Shown here: positions 56,521 to 64,000 of the stretch, piece after piece
Position numbering within the stretch: position 1 is the stretch's first letter
How the letters are laid out: each line of letters opens with the position of its first letter
NCBI RefSeq assembly: GCF_030272615.1
Contig: NC_081412.1
Span: 478,739,657-478,803,656, forward strand
Origin: Cryptomeria japonica
Taxonomy: Eukaryota; Streptophyta; Pinopsida; Cupressales; Cupressaceae
Reading direction: 5' to 3'
Length of the DNA stretch: 64,000 nucleotides
Translations under genes and position numbers: made by a program
Notes under the pieces: model-generated
The model's database searches: none
The model's input: the letters and a program-made list of their open reading frames with translations, nothing else
What the model was told of the DNA's origin: nothing

Positions 56521-57962
56521 GATTCTTTGGTCGCGGTTAAACTGGTTCTAAAATAATACTGTCATATCACGGAAAGTCAATAACATGAAGTTAATCGTTC
56601 GTTACACTGTTGATCATGAAAGTTCGGTTGTGATTTTTTGAAGAAGTCAATAATACAAAATTTATAATGCCATTTGAAACTAATTTAACGGCATCATGAT
56701 TCTTCAAATGATCATGAGAAGTTGAGGCATGGATCTTTGATAGAAGGTTATAAGCATTACTCTATTTATTTACATTACTATTTTATTTGATCATGAAGTT
56801 TGATGATAATATTTTACAAAATTTTATGTAAAACATTGATGATCAAGAGTGTGCACAATCGATCCAAAAATCTATTATAAATTTAAAACTTCCTAAAATA
56901 ATATGTTTTTCAATACAAATTGTAATTGCATAAATCAGATCTTCCGCATATTTTTTCTTTAGTTAATTTCATATATAATTTGCTTACCTATCTTTCCAAT
57001 TCCGTCCATTCTGATCCAAAAGTTCGAAAAGTTCGTGAGCAGACTTTTCCACTTAACTTTGTGATATACATTTGCGGCATCTGCAAATCCAACAATACAT
57101 CTCGGTATAAGTGCCAAAACTGTAACAATATTAATCTACCATTAATGAAAGAAAAGCAACCCATCAGATCATTTGTCTACCTGATAACTTCACCATTGCT
57201 TAAACTGGAACAATAAAAAACAGGTCCAGGGCAAAGAAAGAGTGATAGTGAAACCCCAACACTGAAAGCATTCTTCCTTGCTGAATGGAAAGTGATCTGA
57301 TTACTGAAATAAGATTGCTTTATTTCAAAGAAAAGCACTTCTTATTCTGCATTGTATTTAGAAGATCATCATCATTTTACTTAGTGACAGAAATGTAGGA
57401 GGAATCCATTTTGTCTTAGACCATCTGCAGTGCACGTGAAAAATCGTCCTATCATTCACTCAAAAACCCCACAGAGAAAAAGTTGGCATGCTGTACTCAG
57501 TGTATCAGTTCTTTATGTGGAACCACATCTCACTGTGAAAAACAGGGCTAAACCTGTCCACTCTGCAATATTTAAATAAAACCCATTTCATATCGAACAT
57601 TTATCTTATCTATACATGTTTATTCTCCTACTAAAATATTTGCCAGATAAAGAGAACCGAAGGAAATAGAGTTCAATGAAGTGGGGTTTGTACAGTTGTG
57701 GACCTACAAAGATACTGTACTGCCCTCTAAAATTAGACTGAAAAAAAAAGACAGAATGGCAAAAAAAAAAAATTAGACAAAATGGAAGCAATTTACATAC
57801 CCAAAACCCAATACAATTATTTGATATGTGTTTTAAGGTTGTACCTTCCTGCAAGTCACCTAACCTTAATGCCAGCAATTGACATACCCAAAACCCAATA
57901 CAAATATCAGTGCCTTACTGTGTATCCTTACAAATATTAGTAAAAAGAGGACAAGAAGATAA
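56521..57962. other. no gene recognised
   Basis: AT-rich. A 27-bp word (acatacccaaaacccaatac core) occurs at about 57795 and 57882. No coding signal was seen. Confidence 0.4.
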
Positions 57963-58975
57963 TCAGGGAGTCACATTTTTATATGAGTGATGATAGATCT
58001 CACTCCTCTAAGCATGTGCAACATTGTTTCGAGAATTTTTTTGAGTTCTTGCAAGAGAAAGGTATTGCAATATATCGACATCTCATATGGTCAGATAACT
58101 ACACGGGTAAAATTCAAGAATGTTCGTATGTTTTATTGGTTGGGTCGAATGCATGTAGAGAGGGGTGTACCTCCAATTTGGAGTTTTTTTGAAGTTGGGC
58201 ATGGGAAGGGGGAGCATTATGAAGTAGGTGCATGCTTGAAGAGAGCTCTAGTTAAGGAGCAAGTGAGGATTTCAGGTGCTAAATTCTCTGATGCATGTTC
58301 TATTGTTGATTGGTGTGGTTCAACAATGTCACGGGGAGGGACACTTGATTCAACAGTGCACAAATTCTTTAGGGCATGATGTGAGAAAGATAGGATTATC
58401 AAAAAATTAAAGATTTTTCAAATATGCATTCATTTCACAGCTCATGAGATGCAAGTACATGGACCATTTGGACATGAGATTTGGTTTGTTTTTGTCAAAG
58501 TTGTGATTAGTGTGACTGGGATCAATGTGAGTCAAGTGAGTGGGTGGATACGTGGGCTCCACAATATCTAACTCCTTTAACTCAAGAAATATCCATGCTA
58601 AATGATGACATGGAAAGTTTAGTTGAGTATGACCGTCTTTCAAATATTCTACAACCAGGACATGTTTTTGCAGTGGTTGCACTGTAGGGGAATGAAGAGT
58701 GATCAGACTATTGGTTGGCACAATGTGTACATGGAAAGCAAAAGATAACATATCCTGTGACAAATGATGATGGGTTCATGTATCCTATAGGTTCAGTTGT
58801 TGTTGCAGGAACTTGTTTGCAAACATACAAGATTAGAAAAAATGGCATACCTGCATTTGAAGACTACAAGAGACACAAAACCATTCTCATGTATTCACCT
58901 TATTATAACTACAAATGTCAAGTTTTTGAAGCATCAAGAAAGACCAAAGATAAAATAACTATGGAGACTGAGTAG
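57963..58975 (+). pseudogene. transposase-like pseudogene, second copy
   Basis: It starts inside the protein at VTFLYMSDDRSHSSKHVQHC and reads LQEKGIAIYRHLIWSDNYTG. After a frameshift it gives FKNVRMFYWLGRMHVERGVP, then IWSFFEVGHGKGEHYEVGAC, LKRALVKEQVRISGAKFSDA, CSIVDWCGSTMS and STVHKFF. The C-terminal part (58556-58975) has PGHVFAVVAL, stop, GNEE, stop, SDYWLAQCVHGK and then MYPIGSVVVAGTCLQTYKIR. The matching parts of the minus-strand copy are at 2325-3600. The first Asp motif (DFxExYT) is missing because the 5' half is lost. It shares a W-S-D and GHGKG core with that copy, and a role in DNA transposition is inferred. Confidence 0.65.
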
Positions 58976-59728
58976 TGTTGATCATGAAGCAATACTGGAT
59001 ACTCTTAAGTAATGAGATGACCCTTCAGGCACACTTGAGTAGTAGGTCTTTATTATCTCTTAATTTTTTTATCATGCATTTCATTTCAAATAATGATCAT
59101 AATGATATTTCATTGATCTTATCTATGAGGAAAGAATCTAGTAGTTGAGCATGTTCCAATTCTTGTGATAGAAGTTGTTGATTTAATACTTTCGTACTTC
59201 TGATTTAATGTCCAATTTTTGTAAACATTGCATCAATAGGTGTGACTTTAAAGTTGTTATTGCTGATGATGAGTAACAATAATTGAATGAAATATATCTT
59301 TGTTGTAGAAAAATAACCAATCATCTGATGCCACATTAGTTGCACAATTATTGGGGCCCCTTTTGCAGGCCTATTGGTCTCACCTTTTTTGGGGTTGTTT
59401 TGGACACCTTGGCAAAAAGCGTTGCTCATACATTCTAAATGTTTTCGTCGTATTTTTATTGACCTCCTTTAGGGTAGAAAAATGTGGTGAAACAAAAAGA
59501 ATCCAATATGCTAAGCGCGAAGGACGAAGCAAAAGGAATCCAATGCTAATTTAAAAGAAATTAAAGTTTGTGAAATTAACAGTGGGGATGGGTGCAGAGT
59601 GTTCACTAGAGAGATGTCTACCCATCAATTTTATCTTGCAAAGTAATGTTGAATTGAACTTTGAAGACTGCACAACTAGAGAGCCATCCTTAGTACAAAG
59701 ATTTCTCCCATAGTATTAAGCTTAAGTG
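58976..59728. other. no gene recognised
   Basis: AT-rich with short chance ORFs only. It lies between the transposase remnant and the copia LTR. Confidence 0.4.
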
Positions 59729-60610
59729 TGTTGGGAAAAATGGTGTCTCAACCTTGCATTTATGCGAGGTTACTATTTATAGTAAGTTTTTATTTGAGCA
59801 CGAAATGGTGCGAAACTCTCCCTGAAGCTTCTGGTTGGCTAGATAAGCATTCCGGTAAAGTTGCGTCGCAAGGTCACAGCTAGTTTTGAAGATATTAAAG
59901 TTTTCGTCTTGGAGGGGTGCAATAAAATGTTTAAACTTAATTTTGGGGACTTTAGAGGCTCCGAAATGCCCTGAAAAGTTGCCGTAACCGGCGAGGTGAT
60001 AGAGCACTTCGCGAGCTTTCCGGTGCTTCAAACGGTTCATCAATCGGACACCCGGTTCTCAAGTTATGGCCTCCGGAAGTTTGTACTCCTGAAATAGGAA
60101 AAATAATTTGTATCGAATACATAAATGAGCTGTAAAAGGGAGCGACACGTGTTGATGTGTGCTTTAACATGTCATAGGGCATCTAGAAGGGAGATAAGGT
60201 CGGCTACACCTTATTGGGTGGTTTTAGCCCATGGTTTTGTAATACCGTTTGACGGTTTCTTGTATTGTATCTCCTATTTATGAGGTGTGTGAGATAGAGG
60301 TTGTGTGTAAGAGTCTTATGGCTATTGAGTTGCCTCTGAATCTCTGATTAGTGGTACTCCTGCGAAGAGCTTGCTCTGCAAGTATTTTGTAATCTGTTTT
60401 TGATTACTGAATAAAATATTGAGCTGCTTTTGGAGGGTGGGGTTTTTCTCCCGAAAGGGTTTTCCCCACGTAAATCATTGTGTTGTGGTATGATTGCTAT
60501 TATATCTATTTCTATTTTCTGTAACTGTTGTAATGATCTGAAAAAGTTTTGCATTACCCTCCTCTCAAGGTTAGTGTAGGAAGTTGTTTCCGCTACTTAA
60601 CTTCCTTACA
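59729..60610 (+). repeat. probable 5' LTR of element G
   Basis: It starts TGTTGGGAAAAATGG and ends ACTTCCTTACA, about 882 bp. The end and the following PBS match element F. tcctatttatgagg (near 60270) and ctgaataaaatattg (near 60408) are TATA-like and polyadenylation-like. The left edge is inferred from the TG rule only. Confidence 0.65.
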
Positions 60611-60612
60611 AG

Positions 60613-60625
60613 TGGTATCAGAGCC
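60613..60625 (+). promoter_or_regulatory. primer-binding site of element G
   Basis: TGGTATCAGAGCC, two bases after the LTR end. Confidence 0.9.
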
Positions 60626-60728
60626 TGATCACCTTTGGTTTCAATTGTGGGCAGTTGGGTTTTTTGAACTAATCCAGATTTGAGTGGGAGCTTGTGCAGA
60701 AGACACTTTTTGATCCTATTGCAGGAAT

Positions 60729-63700
60729 ATTCAGACGGCGAGTTCGTCAGGGAGAATAGAGGTGGAGAAATTTAATGGAAGAGGGTGGACGAATTGCAGA
60801 CCACCTAGAAGCATTCAATATGATTGTGGCTCAATTAGTATCCGTCGGTGTTAAGATGGACGAGGAGGAGAAATGTCAGATCTTGCTTTGTTCTTTGCCT
60901 GATTCGTGGGATTCTCTTGTTATGGCTATCGGTAGTACTTCTGTTGTTTTGAAATCTGAAGATGTGGTGGGTGCCCTACTCGGTGAAGAGATGCGAAGGA
61001 AGGTATCCATCAGTTCAAAGGAAGCCCTAACCGTTCGTGGAAGACCTAAGGAGAAAGGCAAGAAGAATGAGAAGCGCGGCAAGTCCAAATCCAAAGGGAG
61101 ATCGAAATCTCCTGGAAAGTCCAAAGTCATTTGCTGGAATTGCGGTAAACCGGGTCACATCCGTAAGGACTGCAAAGAAGAAAAGAAGAAGAAAAAGAAA
61201 AAGTTCGATTCTGATTCTGAGTCTGACAAGGAAGATGGCGATGCATTTATTGCGGCTTTGGCGACTCATGCAGGGAATGATACCTAGCTAATTGACTCAG
61301 GTGCATCTTTTCATATGACTTCCAATAGAGATTGGTTTTCTGAATATGAAGGATTTAATGGAGGTAAGGTGTACTTGGGTGATGATTCACCTCCAGACAT
61401 TGTTGGTCGAGGTAAGGTTAGAATTAGGTTTTCTGATGGTAGAATAAAAGGGATTAATGGTGTGTTGCATATCCCTGGATTAAAACGAAACCTGTTATCT
61501 GTGAGCAAACTGATAGATGCGGGTGTGCAGGTAGTCTTTTCTGAAACAGGATGTAAGATGATTAAGGGTGCTATGGTAGTTGCTAGAGGTGTCAGGTTTG
61601 GCACTTTGTATAAGCTTGAAGCATACACTGTTGAGTGTAATAGCACTTCTGTAAAAAGCAAATCTGAAGATACTTCACTAGAAGATTTGAAGGTTTCACC
61701 TTCAGCAGATGGAAATGGTTTTTGGGTACCTAAGGGTGCTCTTTCGTCTGAAGCAAAGTTACCTGCAGAGAAGACTATGTTATGGCACCAGAGACTTGGC
61801 CACATTGGAGAAAAGGGTCTAAGGACCTTGAAAAATAAAAACCTTGTTGAAGGTTTGAATGACTGTAACCTTGACTTTGATTTCTGTGAGCATTGCATTT
61901 ATGGAAAACAAAACCGCGTTCAGTTTTACTCGAGTTCTCATAAAACTTGTGGTGTTTTGGATCTTATCCATTCTGATGTGTTTGGTCCAGTAGATGTCTC
62001 TTCGATTGGAAAATCCACATATTATGTTTCATTTATTGATGATTTTAGTAGAAGGACATGGGTTTATTTTCTAAAGAGTAAATCTGAAGTTTTTAGTCGT
62101 TTTAAAGAATTTAAAGCAATGGTTGAGTTGCAGACTGAAAAGAAAATAAAATGTTTGAGAACTGATAATGGCGGTGAGTTTTGCTCTAATGATTTTGATA
62201 GATTCTGTAAAGACTGTGGAATTAACAGGCAGAAGACAACTCCGTATTCTCCACAGTAGAATGGAGTTGCAGAAAGAATGAACAGGACACTGATGGAAAA
62301 GGCTAGGAGTATGTTGAGTGGTGCTGGTCTTGAACAAAAGTTTTGGGCTGAAGCTGTTGCCACTGCTTGCTACCTGATTAACAGGTCTCCTACATCAGCT
62401 CTTGTTGATAAAACGCCTATGGAAGCATGGTCAGGTCACAAGCCTTCATTGAGACATCTTAGAGTTTTTGGTTGCGAGGCATATGCACATGTGCCAAAGG
62501 AGAAGCGAACAAAGTTAGAGAACAAGGCTGTGAAATGTATCTTCATCGGGTATAGTTATGGTGTGAAAGGATACAAGCTTTGGGACCCTGTTGCACAAAA
62601 GGTAATTCACAGTAGAAGTGTTATTTTTAGAGAAATTAAGTCTCCTTCTGTTACATTGCAGCCAAAACAGACTAAAAAAGAAGATGTGATTCAACTTCCT
62701 TCTACACCTGAAAGAGTTGAATCAAGACCCCTAGATAGGCAAGAATTTGAGGAGAGCTCGTCTAGCTCTGAATCTTCAGAAGAGGAGGAAGAACCTCCAA
62801 CTCAGCTTGTTCGAAGGTCTACAAGACATAGACAACCACCTGAAAGGTATTCACCTGATGATTGGAGATGTATTTTTGCTCTGAATACTAGTGTGGATGA
62901 ACCGAAATTTGTAGAAGAGGCATTAGGTATGAATGATGCAGAATCCTGGAAGATTGCTATGGAGGAAGAAATGGCAGCTTTGAAAAAGAATGATACATGG
63001 GATCTTGTACCATTGCCTGAAGGATGAAAACCTGTTGGTTGTAAATGGGTGTTCAAGAAAAAGATTGGTTTAGATGGAAGCATTGAGAAGTATAAAGCAA
63101 GGTTGGTTGCAAAAGGCTACTCTCAGGTTGAGGGTGTTGATTACGGTGAGATATTTTCTCCTGTTGCAAAAATGACGTCCATTAGATTTTTGCTTTCTAT
63201 TGCTACTGCTTATGATTTAGAGGTTGAGCAAATGGATGTGAAAACTGCTTTCCTTCATGGTGATTTGGAGGAAGATATTTATATGACACAGCCGGAGCAC
63301 TATGTGGTGAAAGGCAAAAGTAATTTGGTCTGTAAATTGAAGAAATCTTTGTATGGCCTCAAACAAAGTCCTAGGATGTGGTACCAGAAATTTGATACAT
63401 ATGTGTTGAGTTTGGGATTTGAACGTTCTAAATCAGATCACTGTGTTTATTATAAATCTTATGGTGATCATTTCTTATTCATTGCATTGTATGTTGATGA
63501 TATGTTATTCATTGGTAAAGGGAAAGGTATGATTTCAGAACTGAAGTCTCAGCTCGCTGCTAAATTTGAAATGAAAGATCTTGGTGCAGCAAAGCACATT
63601 CTTGGGATGGAAATTAGAAGAGATAGGGCGAACAGAAAGCTATGGCTAGGCCAGAGTAAGTATGTGAATTCAGTGTTACAGAGGTTCAACATGCAGAATT

Positions 63701-64000
63701 GTAGACCATTGAGTGTTCCTTTTACAGTTGGAACGAAACTATCTGTTTCAGATTGTCCTACATCCCCATTGGAGATGGAAGACATGAGCAGAGTGCCTTA
63801 CCAGAGTGCAGTTGGAAGCTTGATGTATGCTATGGTCTGTACTAGACCAGATATTGCCCAAGCAGTGGGAGTACTTTCTAGATATATGTCTAATCCTGGT
63901 AGAGTTCATTGGGATGCAGTCAAAAGAGTCTTCAGATATTTGAAGGGTACTTCAGAGTATTCTTTGTGTTATCATGGTAATTTAGTTGGAGACATGACTT
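60729..64000 (+). pseudogene. gag-pol: copia Gag-Pol polyprotein, 3' end outside window
   Basis: The Gag start reads QTASSSGRIEVEKFNG with ATT (60729) where ATG is expected. A deletion then joins it out of frame to MEEGGRIADHLEAFNMIVAQ (60775). The zinc knuckle CWNCGKPGHIRKDC (61132-61173) follows. After TAG 61285 come the protease (LIDSGASFHMTS), LWHQRLGHIGEKGL and CEHCIYGK (integrase zinc site), and the integrase core SDVFGP, RTDNGGEF and NGVAERMNR, with TAG 62257 just before NGVAER. After TGA 63025 comes [34 protein letters not shown] and YVDD (63490-63501), open to base 64000. All stops are in frame and the domain order is PR-INT-RT, as in copia. The catalytic residues seen are intact. 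Confidence 0.92.

Larger units (their letters stand above)
59729..64000 (+). mobile_element. Element G: nearly complete Ty1/copia element (3' end outside)
   Basis: The probable 5' LTR, PBS, deleted gag and near-continuous pol run to the window edge. The 3' LTR and target duplication lie outside. Only three nonsense codons and one gag deletion separate it from an intact frame, so it is the youngest-looking coding element here. Confidence 0.85.

Overview
This window is repeat-rich plant nuclear DNA, and nearly everything recognisable in it is a transposable element. It contains Ty1/copia and Ty3/gypsy-type LTR retrotransposons, a plant-type L1 LINE with a two-ORF layout, primer-binding sites of the TGGTATCAGAGCC (initiator tRNA-Met) type, and no bacterial-style gene organisation. 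The density of old, nested, mostly dead elements with few host exons suggests a large-genome plant, most plausibly a conifer or other gymnosperm. That assignment is inference. I found no convincing complete host gene, tRNA, rRNA or CRISPR array.

Left part (1-16 kb). A decayed coiled-coil retroelement remnant comes first. Next is a minus-strand transposase-like pseudogene (2325-6750) split by an LTR-like insertion (3601 to about 4977). A minus-strand copia pol remnant (15716 to 8480) is interrupted by a 5.6 kb gag-only copia element, F (8806-14443; target duplication AAGAT).

Centre (15.7-45.2 kb). This is a nest. The LTR of an old minus-strand element D was split by element A (16362-41110; target duplication CATTT). 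A then received a solo LTR of the B family (17392-18630), the gypsy-like element C (20003-28105; two 1661-bp LTRs) and the full-length element B (28568-36052; target duplication TAAAA). Removing the insertions rejoins the interrupted reading frames. A and B share an unusual plan. Each has a coiled-coil Gag with several CCHC zinc knuckles, followed by a second long unknown protein (about 1,090 codons) and no protease, integrase, reverse transcriptase or RNase H. The second protein is homologous between A and B. This conserved extra ORF is the best candidate here for something under-described.

Right part (45-64 kb). A copia RNase H remnant is split by a full-length 7.8 kb L1-type LINE (47741-55524; 16-bp target duplication). 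After a gap comes a second, plus-strand copy of the transposase-like family (57963-58975). The window ends inside a nearly intact copia element G (LTR 59729-60610, gag-pol running off the end). G has a related Gag and matching LTR ends and could be the autonomous relative of F.

Decay pattern. The long frames of B ORF2, the LINE and copia G are broken mainly by single nonsense codons. In these three elements I count 22 such codons, all TAG or TGA and none TAA. This fits deamination of methylated cytosine at CG and CHG sites in silenced elements.
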